Shown here piece by piece: positions 8,162 through 18,249 of a stretch of 64,000 nucleotides of DNA. The number at the start of each line of letters is the position of its first letter. Position 1 is the first letter of the stretch. The stretch is from Spirochaetota bacterium. Lineage in GTDB: Bacteria > Spirochaetota > Spirochaetia > Treponematales > UBA12059. The stretch spans positions 18,539-82,538 of the forward strand of contig JAHIWG010000012.1 in NCBI GenBank assembly GCA_018816345.1, read 5' to 3'. The translations under genes were made by a program, and so were the position numbers. The notes beneath the pieces were generated by a model. The model had not been told where the DNA came from. It did no database searches and worked only from the letters and a program-made list of their open reading frames with translations.

Positions 8162-8515
8162 GGAACAGCAAGCAGGCTCGATGCCATTAAATCGTTTCTT
8201 TTTGATACACCATGATGTTTACTAATTACCCGGTATGTATTTCCATGTAACACCGCGACAATAACAATCAGTAAGCGCACCTATCTACATTTCTACTAGG
8301 GTAACTTCATCGTGAGCGCAAAACAAGAAACTACTCATCACATTTCATTATTATATATATACATATTTCTACTCGTGCCTAGGAATGCCATATTCATTGA
8401 AATTCGCCCCGCTATTGGCACGCTCCCTGCATATATATAAGTGGACGCGGCGAACGGCCGTAGGCCATAAGGCGCCGCGCCGAAAAGTTATACCACACCT
8501 TTATGGAGGTTTATC
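8162..8515. other. AT-rich upstream region of hsp20
   Basis: No ORF. Clearly AT-rich compared with its surroundings. Contains two copies of TTTCTACT (8290 and 8366), a long TA-alternating stretch around 8352, and a sigma-54-type promoter at 8416. The AT-rich segment upstream would suit an enhancer or bending region for an activator, but I cannot name a specific binding site. Confidence 0.4.
8416..8430 (+). promoter_or_regulatory. sigma-54-type promoter upstream of hsp20
   Basis: TGGCACG CTCC CTGC, with the invariant GG and GC exactly ten bases apart, matches the -24/-12 consensus. It lies about 85 bases before the hsp20 start, leaving a leader of about 75 bases. Confidence 0.65.
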
Positions 8516-8959
8516 ATGAAGAGCGTAATCACCTACAATCCCAGTTCCGTACTGTCCGCCCTCAACGACTGGGACAAGCTGGTCGGAAGCGTCTTCGACC
8601 GCGACTATCCCAGCAGCGCGGCCACGATGGGTTACCCCGTCGTGGACATCCGCGAGGAGAAGGAGCGCTACGTCCTCGAGGCCGAGCTGCCCGGCTTCGC
8701 CGAGAAGGACGTCGACATCAAAGTCAACGACAGGATACTGACCGTCTCGTCATCCAAGGACGAGGCCAAGAACGTCGGCGGCGAAGGCGTCTGGCTCATC
8801 AGGGAGCGCGGCGTCAGGACCTTCCGCCGCTCGTTCAGCATGCCTAGGGACGTAGACCTCGACGGCATCAAGGCGTCGTTCAAGGACGGCCTCCTAAGCG
8901 TCGTCCTTCCCAAGCGCCCCGAGGCCAGGGAGAAGACTGTCGCCATAACCCGCGGTTGA
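8516..8959 (+). CDS. small heat shock protein, Hsp20 / alpha-crystallin family
   Basis: ATP-independent holdase that binds unfolding proteins in the cytoplasm. 147 residues, normal length. The alpha-crystallin domain is recognisable: YPVVDIREEKERYVLEAELPGF, then DVDIKVNDRILTVSSS, RSFSMPRDVD, and the closing GLLSVVLPKRPE with the conserved G-L..V.LPK motif. The start follows ATGGAGGTTTATC. A sigma-54-type promoter lies upstream and a large hairpin terminator downstream, so it is a single-gene unit. The 3' end overlaps a phased CCGCGG repeat. Confidence 0.95.
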   Translation: MKSVITYNPSSVLSALNDWDKLVGSVFDRDYPSSAATMGYPVVDIREEKERYVLEAELPGFAEKDVDIKVNDRILTVSSSKDEAKNVGGEGVWLIRERGVRTFRRSFSMPRDVDLDGIKASFKDGLLSVVLPKRPEAREKTVAITRG

Positions 8960-9009
8960 TCCGCGGCTGGACCGCGGCGAATCCGCGGCGAATCCGCGGC
9001 TGAACCGCG
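8950..9009. repeat. CCGCGG array with exact 11-base period
   Basis: The self-complementary hexamer CCGCGG begins at 8950, 8961, 8972, 8983 and 8994, with a truncated copy at 9005. The five-base linkers vary (TTGAT, CTGGA, CGAAT, CGAAT, CTGAA). The array starts in the last hsp20 codons and runs into the intergenic space. Confidence 0.9.
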
Positions 9010-9052
9010 CCGCCGAGGGGCGAGAGGACTACGAGAAGCGTCTAACGGACGG

Positions 9053-9090
9053 AACCAGGCGTATCGCCGAGCGAGGCGATACTCCTGGTT
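9053..9090 (+). terminator. large hairpin terminator after hsp20
   Basis: AACCAGG.GTATCGCC pairs with GGCGATAC.CCTGGTT around a GAGCGAG loop, followed by TTTATTAATAAT. The stem is long, but the T tract is imperfect. Confidence 0.65.
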
Positions 9091-9157
9091 TATTAATAAT
9101 GCCGAACGGCTAGAGGTACTTATATATCAACAAACCACATTATGTAAAAATCAAAGC

Positions 9158-9186
9158 TTGCTTTCTTGCTTCACGGGGAATACAAT
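9158..9186 (+). promoter_or_regulatory. promoter of oppA
   Basis: TTGCTT, 17-base spacer, TACAAT, ending 30 bases before the oppA start codon. Confidence 0.65.
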
Positions 9187-9216
9187 GGCGGGACAAAGTT
9201 CCATTAAGGAGGAACC

Positions 9217-10800
9217 ATGAAACGTGTTCTCTCAGGCTTACTGCTGATCGTCCTGGCGGCGACCCTCGTCGTCTCCTGCGGCGGCAAGGCCGGTACCGCC
9301 AAGGGCGTCGAGTTCGTAATGGGCAACGGCGCCGAACCCCAGACGCTCGATCCCTCCAAGATCCAGGGCGTCCCCGAGCACCATATCTACATGGCGCTGT
9401 TCGAGGGCCTCGTCGGCTACGATCCCAAGACCTCTCTCGCCACGCCCGGCCTAGCCTCGAGCTGGACCATTTCCCCCGCTGGCGACCAGATCACCTTCAA
9501 GCTCCGCAAGGCCACCTGGTCCGACGGCACCAAGATCACCGCCCAGACCGTGGTAGACAGCTGGCTCCGCTCGCTCGATCCCGCCACCGCCTCCGAGTAC
9601 GCCTATATGATGGGCATGGTCGTTAAGGGCGCCGCGGACTACAACGGCGGCAATGGCGCCAAGGAAGCCGTAGCCATCCGCGCCCTCGACGAGACGACCT
9701 TCCAGGCCGACCTCCTGGGCCCGATGCCCTACGCGGTCGACATGATGGCCCACTACGCCTTCGCCGTGCTCCCGATGCACGTCATCAACGCGAAGGGCGA
9801 CGCCTGGATCAAGGCCGAGAACTTCGTCTGCAACGGCCCGTACAAGCTCCTCGAGTGGAAGCCCCAAGAGTCGCTCTCCGTCGTCAAGAACGACAAGTAC
9901 TGGGACGCCAAGAACGTATTCCTGTCCAAGATCACCTTCCTCCCGATCGACGACAACCTCACCGCCTATAATAAATTCAAGGCCGGCGAGATGGACTGGA
10001 GCTACGGCATCCCGCTCGACCTGATCGACGAGGTCAAGCTCCGCCCCGACTACCAGGTATCCCCGCAGGTAGCGACCTACTACTACATCTTCAACATGAC
10101 CCGCAAGCCGTTCACCGACATCCGCGTCCGCAGGGCGCTGACGATGGCGCTCGACAAGCAGGAGCTCGTCGACAAGGTAACCAAGGGCGGCCAGCTCGCC
10201 ACCACGTCGATGGTACCGGTCATGGCCGGCTACACTCCCGCCAAGGGACCGGATTTCAACGTCGAAGAGGCCCGCAAGCTCCTCGCCGAGGCCGGTTTCC
10301 CCGACGGCAAGGGCTTCCCCAAGACCCCGATCATCTATAACACCAGCTCCGGCCACAAGAAGATCGCCGAGTGGGTACAGGAGTCCTGGAAGAAGAACCT
10401 CGGCATCGACGTGACGCTCGTCAACCAGGAGTGGACGACCTTCCTCGACACCCGTTCCAACGCGCACGACTTCGACATCGCCCGCGCCGGCTGGGTAGGC
10501 GACTACCTCGACCCGAACACCTTCCTCGACATGTTCATCATCGGTTCCGGCAACAACGACGGACTGTACGCCAATCCTGAGTACGACGCCCTCGTGAAGA
10601 AGGCCGCCACGATGAAGGCCGGCCCCGAGCGCATGGCCGTGCTGCAGCAGGCCGAGTCGTTCCTGATCACCAAGGATCAGGCTGTCATTCCGTTCTATCA
10701 CTACGTGTCCCAGGACATGATCGATACCACGAAGTGGGACGGCTGGTATCCCAACCCGCTCGGCTCGCACGAGTGGAAGTACATTACCCTGAAGAAGTAA
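9217..10800 (+). CDS. oppA: oligopeptide ABC transporter substrate-binding lipoprotein
   Basis: Captures peptides at the outer face of the membrane and delivers them to the OppBCDF permease. 527 residues with an AAGGAGGAACC start site. Lipoprotein signal with lipobox LVVSC. SBP_bac_5 family hallmarks are present: NGAEPQTLDPSKIQGVPEHHIYMALFEGL at the mature N-terminus (quoted region abbreviated in the family as EP.TLDP), LR..ATWSDG..I.A, FVCNGPYKL, and VRRALTMALDK. Separated from oppB by a terminator and a 230-base gap with its own promoter, which fits the usual surplus of binding protein over permease. Confidence 0.95.
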   Translation: MKRVLSGLLLIVLAATLVVSCGGKAGTAKGVEFVMGNGAEPQTLDPSKIQGVPEHHIYMALFEGLVGYDPKTSLATPGLASSWTISPAGDQITFKLRKATWSDGTKITAQTVVDSWLRSLDPATASEYAYMMGMVVKGAADYNGGNGAKEAVAIRALDETTFQADLLGPMPYAVDMMAHYAFAVLPMHVINAKGDAWIKAENFVCNGPYKLLEWKPQESLSVVKNDKYWDAKNVFLSKITFLPIDDNLTAYNKFKAGEMDWSYGIPLDLIDEVKLRPDYQVSPQVATYYYIFNMTRKPFTDIRVRRALTMALDKQELVDKVTKGGQLATTSMVPVMAGYTPAKGPDFNVEEARKLLAEAGFPDGKGFPKTPIIYNTSSGHKKIAEWVQESWKKNLGIDVTLVNQEWTTFLDTRSNAHDFDIARAGWVGDYLDPNTFLDMFIIGSGNNDGLYANPEYDALVKKAATMKAGPERMAVLQQAESFLITKDQAVIPFYHYVSQDMIDTTKWDGWYPNPLGSHEWKYITLKK

Positions 10801-10815
10801 GTCGATAGGCTTATG

Positions 10816-10843
10816 GCCCGGCGCTTGAGCGCCGGGCTTTTTT
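10816..10843 (+). terminator. rho-independent terminator after oppA
   Basis: GCCCGGCGC, TTGA loop partly overlapping the stem base, GCGCCGGGC, then six T. Confidence 0.9.
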
Positions 10844-10862
10844 CGTATAAACGCACATTTAA

Positions 10863-10891
10863 TTTCAGATAACAAAACGACATTTCAGATA
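10863..10891 (+). repeat. tandem TTTCAGATA boxes upstream of oppB
   Basis: TTTCAGATA occurs at 10863-10871 and 10883-10891, exactly 20 bases apart, about two helical turns. They lie upstream of a TATACT box near 10941, so they could be activator or repressor half-sites for oppBCDF. Confidence 0.5.
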
Positions 10892-11037
10892 TTGGCGCTT
10901 TTTTGTAGTTTCCTCTGGCGCTATACCAAAAACCGGGTTTATACTACATAATCGCGCCGCGTTCTTCCAATCGGGTTAACGCGGCTCATAGGATCGCCGC
11001 TATAGGACGATCCGTACCCCTTATAAGCGAGGAAACG

Positions 11038-11967
11038 ATGTCTAGATTCATCGTCCGCAGATTATTGAGCGTCATACCTACGTTCTTCATAATCGTGACG
11101 CTCAGTTTCTTCTTGATCAGGCTAGCCCCGGGCGGGCCGTTCTCGAGGGAGAAGAAGATCCCCCCGGAGATCATGGCTAACATCATGGCCAAGTACCACA
11201 TGGACGAGCCCCTCCTGAACCAGTACTTCCGCTATATCGGCGACGTTCTGAAATTCGACCTCGGGCCCTCCTATCGTTACAAGGACCACTCGGTCAACGA
11301 CCTCCTCGGAGCCGCCTTCCCGGTATCCATCATGCTGGGAACCATGGCCCTAGGGGTCGCCCTGCTGCTAGGCACCCTGGTCGGCGTGACTTCGGCGCTC
11401 AACCAGAATAAATGGCAAGATTACGCGGCGATGTCCGTGGCGGTACTGGGCATCTCGGTCCCGCTATTCGTGATCGGGCCGGTGCTGATGCTGGTATTCG
11501 CGCTGCAGCTAAAGTGGCTGCCGACCTCAGGCTGGATAAACAGCCGGGCCGGCTGGAAAACGGTCATCATGCCTATCGCCACGCTGATGATGCCCTACTT
11601 CGCCTATATCGCCCGACTCTCCCGCGGCTCCATCATCGAGGTTCTCCGTTCCGATTACGTCAGGACGGCCAGGGCCAAGGGCCTCAAGGAACGGGTCGTG
11701 ATCGCCAAGCACGTGCTCAAGGGAGGCATGCTCCCCATAGTCACCTATCTGGGGCCGGCGTTCTCCGGCATAATCATCGGATCGCTCGCCGTCGAGCAGA
11801 TCTTCGTCATCCCCGGAATCGGAAAGATCTTCGTGCAATCGGCCCTGAATCGGGATTATACGGTCATCATGGGCGAGGTCATCGTATATTCCCTCATACT
11901 CATAGCAGCCAACTTCGTCGTGGACATACTATATGGCCTCCTCGACCCCCGTATCTCGTACAAATAA
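11038..11967 (+). CDS. oppB: oligopeptide ABC transporter permease OppB
   Basis: Inner-membrane permease subunit of the peptide importer. 309 residues with six expected membrane helices. The N-terminus FIVRRLLSVIPTFFIIVTLSF and LIRLAPGGPF are standard for DppB/OppB. The cytoplasmic EAA loop that docks the ATPase is visible as VLRSDYVRTARAKGL. The C-terminus has VEQIFVIPGIGKIFVQSALNRDY. A GAGG site precedes the ATG. First gene of oppBCDF, with its own upstream region after the oppA terminator. Confidence 0.95.
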   Translation: MSRFIVRRLLSVIPTFFIIVTLSFFLIRLAPGGPFSREKKIPPEIMANIMAKYHMDEPLLNQYFRYIGDVLKFDLGPSYRYKDHSVNDLLGAAFPVSIMLGTMALGVALLLGTLVGVTSALNQNKWQDYAAMSVAVLGISVPLFVIGPVLMLVFALQLKWLPTSGWINSRAGWKTVIMPIATLMMPYFAYIARLSRGSIIEVLRSDYVRTARAKGLKERVVIAKHVLKGGMLPIVTYLGPAFSGIIIGSLAVEQIFVIPGIGKIFVQSALNRDYTVIMGEVIVYSLILIAANFVVDILYGLLDPRISYK

Positions 11968-11980
11968 GGAGCCGAAGGAT

Positions 11981-13066
11981 ATGCCGTTACTCGATAAGAA
12001 GACCGACAAGGCAGTCAACGAGTTCAATCAGTACGTGAAGCCGGTATCCCTCTGGGCGGACGCCTGGAAGCGGCTGAGGCGCAATAAGATGGCCGTGCTG
12101 GGCATGTGGATCGTAGGCGCATACCTGGTAGTCACCTTCGGCGCGAGCGTATTGCCGTTCCATAGCTATACCGAGCAGCAGATGCTCCACGTCAACCTCC
12201 CGCCCTCGCTCAAGCCGGCGGGCGTAGTCGCGCTGGGCGAGCACGAGAAGAGGCGGGTCGACCTCAAGGAAGCGATCGAGAGGAGCGGGCGCAGCGATCT
12301 CAAGACCGACCTCGAGCGCGTAGACGCTGAGATCATCCAGCTCAAGGGCGACATGGACGTCAACCCCGTTCATAAGCGGGTCTACATCCTTGGCACGGAC
12401 TACCTGGGCCGGGATATGCTGGCGCGGACCATCTACGGCGGGCAGATATCGATCATGATAGGCCTCATAGGCACGCTGACGGCGGCCTTCATCGGCATCG
12501 TGCTCGGCTCGCTCGGCGGCTACCTGGGCGGCTGGGTCGATAACCTCATAGGCCGCTTCGTCGACCTGATGTACAGCCTCCCGTACATGCTCATCGTCAT
12601 CATCATCATGTCGATGCTACCGACCGGCTCCAACAGCATCTTCGTCCTCTATCTAGCGATAGCGATGATATCGTGGCTGACCATCTCTCGAGTCGTACGG
12701 GGACAGATCATCAGCCTCAAGAATTCAGAGTTCGTCGAGGCCGCCAAGTCCATGGGCGCTAGCTCTAACCGCATCATCTTCAGGCACCTGCTGCCCAACT
12801 CGCTAGGCATCATCATCATCTACTCCACCCTGCAGTTCCCCAGCTTCATCATGAACGAGAGCTTCCTCTCGTTCCTGGGCCTCGGCGTCTCGGCGCCGCA
12901 GGCCTCGTGGGGAACGCTGGTGAGCGAGGGCGTGCAAGGCATGCAGCTATACCCGTGGCGCCTGCTCGTGCCGGCCGTCGCCATGACGGTGTTCCTCTTC
13001 GCCATGAACTTCCTCGGGGACGGATTACGCGACGCTCTGGATCCTCAGAGCAAGAATAGAAGCTAA
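11981..13066 (+). CDS. oppC: oligopeptide ABC transporter permease OppC
   Basis: Second permease subunit, 361 residues from MPLLDKKTDK, whose ATG follows AAGGAGCCGAAGGAT; the track's earlier start overlaps oppB. Membrane helix after W..LRRNKMAVLGM; the large loop includes YILGTDYLGRDMLARTIYGG, the usual OppC signature, and the EAA loop reads EFVEAAKSMGASSNRIIFRHLLPN. The periplasmic segment between helices 1 and 2 (about residues 60-135) is longer than usual and charged, with a coiled-coil-like run near EKRRVDLKEAIERSGRSDL. It sits 13 bases after oppB. Confidence 0.95.
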   Translation: MPLLDKKTDKAVNEFNQYVKPVSLWADAWKRLRRNKMAVLGMWIVGAYLVVTFGASVLPFHSYTEQQMLHVNLPPSLKPAGVVALGEHEKRRVDLKEAIERSGRSDLKTDLERVDAEIIQLKGDMDVNPVHKRVYILGTDYLGRDMLARTIYGGQISIMIGLIGTLTAAFIGIVLGSLGGYLGGWVDNLIGRFVDLMYSLPYMLIVIIIMSMLPTGSNSIFVLYLAIAMISWLTISRVVRGQIISLKNSEFVEAAKSMGASSNRIIFRHLLPNSLGIIIIYSTLQFPSFIMNESFLSFLGLGVSAPQASWGTLVSEGVQGMQLYPWRLLVPAVAMTVFLFAMNFLGDGLRDALDPQSKNRS

Positions 13067-13078
13067 GGAGACCATCGA

Positions 13079-14062
13079 ATGACCGATGACGTCATACTCC
13101 AGGTCAAGGACCTGAAGGCATACTTCAAGCTCGACGAGGGGCTCCTTAAAGCCGTCGACGGCGTGAGCTTCGACCTGCGCAAGGGCGAGACCCTCGGCAT
13201 CGTGGGCGAATCCGGCTCCGGCAAGAGCGTGACCAACCTGGCGATCATGAAGCTGATACCTACCCCCCCGGGACGTATAGCCGGCGGCGAGGTGCTGTTC
13301 ATAGGCAAGGACATCTTCAAGATGTCCGACGAGGAGGTCAGGAAGATACGCGGCAACAAGATATCGATGATCTTCCAGGATCCGATGACCTGCCTCAACC
13401 CCTTCCTGCGCATCAGCACGCAGATGATCGAGACGATCGTCCTGCACCAGGGCCTCGACAAGAAGGCCGCCAAGGCCAAGGCCATCGAGATGCTCAAGCT
13501 CGCAGGCATACCGGCCCCCGAGAAGCGCATAGACCAGTACCCTCACCAGTTCTCGGGCGGGATGCGCCAGCGCGTCATGATAGCCATGGCGCTCTCCTGC
13601 GAGCCGGAGATACTCATCGCCGACGAGCCGACGACGGCCCTCGACGTGACGATCCAGGCCCAGATACTCGAGCTCATCAAGGAGCTGTCCGCGCGCCTCG
13701 GCACCGCAGTTATCCTCATCACCCACTCGCTGGGCGTCGTGGCCGGCATGTGCGACGCGATATGCGTAATGTACGCAGGCCGCATCGTCGAGCGCGGCAC
13801 GGCCGACGAGATCTTCGCCGATCCCAAGCATCCGTACACCCAGGGCCTGATCAAGAGCGTGCCGCGACTGGACAAGGTAAGCAGCCAGAGGCTCTACTCC
13901 ATCCCCGGCCAGCCGCCCAACGTCATCAACCTTCCCGATTGCTGCCCGTTCTTCCCGCGCTGCGAGCGCGCCATGGACGTATGCAAGACTAAGTATCCTA
14001 AGATCGCCGAGATTGGCGCCAAGCGCAGCGTCGCCTGCTGGCTCTACGGGGAGGGAAAGTAA
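13079..14062 (+). CDS. oppD: oligopeptide ABC transporter ATP-binding protein OppD
   Basis: ATPase subunit, 327 residues, start behind AAGGAGACC. Walker A GESGSGKS near residue 44, Q-loop IFQDPMTCLNP, signature FSGGMRQR, Walker B ILIADEPTTALD, and H-loop ITHSLGVV. The C-terminal oligopeptide-transporter extension carries a cysteine cluster, CCPFFPRCERAMDVC and ACWL, typical of OppD/DppD. The stop codon abuts the oppF start. Confidence 0.96.
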   Translation: MTDDVILQVKDLKAYFKLDEGLLKAVDGVSFDLRKGETLGIVGESGSGKSVTNLAIMKLIPTPPGRIAGGEVLFIGKDIFKMSDEEVRKIRGNKISMIFQDPMTCLNPFLRISTQMIETIVLHQGLDKKAAKAKAIEMLKLAGIPAPEKRIDQYPHQFSGGMRQRVMIAMALSCEPEILIADEPTTALDVTIQAQILELIKELSARLGTAVILITHSLGVVAGMCDAICVMYAGRIVERGTADEIFADPKHPYTQGLIKSVPRLDKVSSQRLYSIPGQPPNVINLPDCCPFFPRCERAMDVCKTKYPKIAEIGAKRSVACWLYGEGK

Positions 14063-15076
<1,014 letters not shown>

Positions 15077-15098
15077 ACGCCGGGATACCGGGAATAAA

Positions 15099-15128
15099 GC
15101 CCGCCCCGCGTTACGGGGCGGGCTTTTT
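15099..15128 (+). terminator. rho-independent terminator of oppBCDF
   Basis: GCCCGCCCCG, CGTTA loop, CGGGGCGGGC, five T. Confidence 0.92.
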
Positions 15129-15180
15129 ATACTATACGGCCGGGCGGCTCGGGCCGCCCGATGACGCGGAGGCCTAGACC

Positions 15181-16806
15181 ATGGACGCGCGGCGTGACGA
15201 CCTGTCTATCGAGTCGCTCGGGACCCTCTCGGAGGAGATGAGGGGGCTATACCGCGACTTGTCCGATCATCTCTGGTCGCTGACCCTGGAGTCTGGCCTG
15301 ACCGCCGACTTCTTCCAGGAGACCCTTAACGCGAATTCCGTTAACCGCGAGGCGACGCGATCGGTAGACGGCGAGCTCGACTCGCTAAAGGCGGGCGCCG
15401 CGTCGGTCCTCGCCTCCGCCGCCAACGCGAGCGAGAAGCTGTCCGCCGCCGCCGACTCCTCGCGAGCCTCCCTGGCGGCGATAGAGGCCGGCGGCGCCGC
15501 GCTCGGTATGATGGACCGGCGCCTGGACGATTTCATGGCCATCTTCAGGCGCGTGGCCGAGGCCATGGAGCGTATAGACGGCACACTCCGCTCCATAGAC
15601 GAGATATCGGAGCTGACCAACCTGCTATCGCTCAACGCCGCCATCGAGGCGGCTAGGGCGGGAGCCCACGGCAAGGGTTTCAAGGTCGTGGCCAACGAGG
15701 TCAAGGCGCTCGCGGGCAAGAGCAAGGACCTGACCGAGTCGGCGTCGCGCATCCTGGGGACGCTACGCTCGGATATGGGCGACGCGGCGGCGGGCCTCAA
15801 GGCCATAGAGCAGGGCAAGCTAGAGCTTGCCCTGCGCATGGAAGCCTCGCGCGCGGAACAGGACAGGAGCGCCGGATCGATGTCGGGCGCCGCCGACGAC
15901 ATGAAGGACATACGCGCCTCGCTCCAAGGCCAGACGGCCAACTCCGAGCGCATAGCCTCGTCGATGGCCAGGCTCGCCGAGGCCGTCGACCTGCTCTCGG
16001 ACAGCTCCGGGCTTATACAAGGCAACCTGCAGAGGCAGAGGGCCTCGTCGGACGAGGTCCTGCGCTCCGCCGGCCGGCTCAAGTCGTCGCTCAGCGAGCT
16101 GAGCCGGCGGGTCGACGCGACGAAGTCGGAGGGCGAGTGCCGGGAGGCCGTCGCCATAGGGCACGACGTAACGTATCCGCCATGGGTCCATATTAGGGAC
16201 GGCCATTCGGCCGGCATATCGATAGAGCTGGCGCAGCGCTTCGTCGAGGGACGCGGGATGACGCCGGAATTCAGGCCCGGCCAGTTCGCGGCCGCGCTGG
16301 ACAAGCTATACTCGGGCGCTATACGCATCGTAGCCAACGTCGGCTGGCCGAACGCCTATTTCACCGGCAAGCCGGTCATTCCCACGACGCCGTTCGCCTC
16401 GTTCCGGCCGGCGATCTTCGCGTTCGACTCGAACCGGGGCTCGTTCAGGGGCATGCCGGACCTCGCCGGGAAGCGGGTGGCCGCCCAGAAAGGCTCGTAC
16501 GTCCTGGACTGCCTGGCCGGAGCGGGCTGCGAGCCCGTCGTCGCCGACAACGACGTGGAGGCCTTCGCGGCGGTCATCTGGCGCAGGGCCGACTGCGCCA
16601 TCACCGAGCGGCTCGTAGGCTCGTTCCTCTCCAGGAACTACTTCTCCGGGAAACTGGCGCAGTGCTTCGAGACCGGGCACGAGACGAGCGTGGTTTTCCT
16701 GCTACGCGAGGACGACGTCGCGCTCAGGGACGCCATGGACGAGTGGATCCGGAGCCCCGAGACCGCCGAATTCACGCGGCGGCTCGTGGCCCGGACCCGG
16801 GAATAG
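15181..16806 (+). CDS. soluble chemoreceptor with C-terminal solute-binding domain
   Basis: 541 residues, start behind GGAGGCCTAGACC. Residues about 1-315 are a coiled-coil methyl-accepting chemotaxis signalling domain: the hairpin tip is clear at [20 protein letters not shown], followed by [18 protein letters not shown], the CheA/CheW contact. Residues about 320-541 read as an SBP_bac_3 periplasmic-binding fold ([21 protein letters not shown] and later [17 protein letters not shown]). There is no signal peptide or membrane helix, so both parts should be cytoplasmic. The order, signalling first and sensor last, is the reverse of ordinary receptors. It probably senses an intracellular amino acid or related ligand. 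Confidence 0.85.
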   Translation: MDARRDDLSIESLGTLSEEMRGLYRDLSDHLWSLTLESGLTADFFQETLNANSVNREATRSVDGELDSLKAGAASVLASAANASEKLSAAADSSRASLAAIEAGGAALGMMDRRLDDFMAIFRRVAEAMERIDGTLRSIDEISELTNLLSLNAAIEAARAGAHGKGFKVVANEVKALAGKSKDLTESASRILGTLRSDMGDAAAGLKAIEQGKLELALRMEASRAEQDRSAGSMSGAADDMKDIRASLQGQTANSERIASSMARLAEAVDLLSDSSGLIQGNLQRQRASSDEVLRSAGRLKSSLSELSRRVDATKSEGECREAVAIGHDVTYPPWVHIRDGHSAGISIELAQRFVEGRGMTPEFRPGQFAAALDKLYSGAIRIVANVGWPNAYFTGKPVIPTTPFASFRPAIFAFDSNRGSFRGMPDLAGKRVAAQKGSYVLDCLAGAGCEPVVADNDVEAFAAVIWRRADCAITERLVGSFLSRNYFSGKLAQCFETGHETSVVFLLREDDVALRDAMDEWIRSPETAEFTRRLVARTRE

Positions 16807-16813
16807 CCGGGCC

Positions 16814-18151
16814 CTACCTGACTATCTTCCTAGCCTCGACGTAGAAGCGCTTCTCCGGCGCCTCGCCCATCGAGAACGTCTTGCGCGGCATCGCGCCGTC
16901 GCGGATAACGGTGCCGAAGAAGCTCGCCTTGTCGATGGGCGGCAGGTACAGCCCGAAGTTGCCCGGCTTCCTCGCGAGCGCCTCGAGGCTCTCGGTGCCG
17001 TGGATGTAGTCGATCGAGGTCCCGGGATGCGCCTTGAGGTGCGCGTCGAGGGGCTCCTGGATAGTGCCCGCGGCCAGGTTGGCCTTCGGCCTTACGAAGC
17101 GCGCTAGGCCCGATCCGGAGGCCGAAACGTACGCGAAGCGATGCTCCCCTGGCGCGGCCTCGTCGGTCCTCCGCACCGCCTGTTTCCAGTCCATCTTCTC
17201 GAAGGCCGCCCCGGCCGCGGAGAGGTCGGAGAGCAGGGCCTTCTCGTCGGCCTTGAATAGGACGCGGTGTATAGGATGGAAGGGCAAGCCCTCGTCGTAG
17301 ATATTGACCAGCTCGACGAGCGCGTAGCGGGCGGGGTGGTCCATGAGGCCCGGGAGCCCCGAGTTGGCCTTCTTCGTCTCTTCCCATATCGCCTTGGCGG
17401 TCGCCAGGGAGTGGTTGCCGTCGCCGACCGCGAACAGGAGCACGTCGGGCGAGCCGTACTTGGCCTCGTAGGCCTTCCGGTCGGCTATGGCCTCGAGGGC
17501 CGAGGCTACGGCGGCGAGGTCCGCCTCGCTCGCCACGTGGGCGCCGCGTACCCTTCCGGAATCCTTCATGAGGCTAAAATCGTACAGCCTGGGCAACGCG
17601 TCGATCTTGGCGTACAGGGGCTCTATGACGCTACGCGCCGGGTCGTCGATCAGGAGCATGATATGGGGCAGCTCGAGGGGCGCGCCGCGGCGTATGTCCA
17701 TCCGGGGAGGCAGCCGCTCGACGATGGTGCCCTCCGTGGGCCGGATCTTGCTGGTGACGCCCTTGCCGTACTGGTAGGCCTCGAGGTCGACCGACATCAT
17801 CAAGCCCTTGCGGGGCTGCTTCTCGAAGGGGGTCGTCCGCTCGACGAGGACGAAGCCGGGAGCGCGCTTGGATACGACGCCCGCCTCCAGGTACGAGCTC
17901 ATGGCGGCCCGGATGCGCTCGACGCGCAGGGCCTTGTCGTCGTCCTCGAGGTAGCACTCGGGGAAGACCAGGTTGAGGGTGCTCGGCTCGGCGCCGACGA
18001 TCCTGGACACGTCCTCCCAGTACTCGCGCTCGCTGGAATACTGGTCGCATGCGACTACCGCCCACTTCTGATAGTCGGCGCCCTCCGCGGGAAGGTACAC
18101 CTCGGGCACGGCGACGCCTAGCGCCGCGAGCCTGCTCGTTACATCGCTCAT
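16814..18151 (-). CDS. DUF1015 family protein
   Basis: 445 residues from MSDVTSRLAALGV, whose ATG follows AAAGGAGTCGAAG; the track's longer form adds 18 residues upstream of that site. DUF1015 features seen: YQKWAVVACDQYSSEREYWE near the N-terminus, RKGLMMSVDLEAYQYGKG, a LLFAVGDGNHSLATAKAIWE core with a conserved DGNHS, and FHPIHRVLF. The DGNHS-type motif suggests an enzyme, but the family has no established biochemical activity. It converges with the chemoreceptor gene (7-base gap), and its upstream region is divergent from the 18333 gene. Confidence 0.8.
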   Translation of the reverse strand: MSDVTSRLAALGVAVPEVYLPAEGADYQKWAVVACDQYSSEREYWEDVSRIVGAEPSTLNLVFPECYLEDDDKALRVERIRAAMSSYLEAGVVSKRAPGFVLVERTTPFEKQPRKGLMMSVDLEAYQYGKGVTSKIRPTEGTIVERLPPRMDIRRGAPLELPHIMLLIDDPARSVIEPLYAKIDALPRLYDFSLMKDSGRVRGAHVASEADLAAVASALEAIADRKAYEAKYGSPDVLLFAVGDGNHSLATAKAIWEETKKANSGLPGLMDHPARYALVELVNIYDEGLPFHPIHRVLFKADEKALLSDLSAAGAAFEKMDWKQAVRRTDEAAPGEHRFAYVSASGSGLARFVRPKANLAAGTIQEPLDAHLKAHPGTSIDYIHGTESLEALARKPGNFGLYLPPIDKASFFGTVIRDGAMPRKTFSMGEAPEKRFYVEARKIVR

Positions 18152-18249
18152 CTTCGACTCCTTTTGAACCGCTAACGGACCGCCCCGACCGGGCGGGACC
18201 TTCACGGAAGGCCGATAGTATGCGACGATTACTTGAAATGGTCAAATCT

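Noticed and set aside
9451-10875. 474-codon minus-strand ORF opposite oppA
   Set aside because: Antisense to oppA, composition dominated by Val/Gly/Glu/Arg, no start site; shadow ORF.
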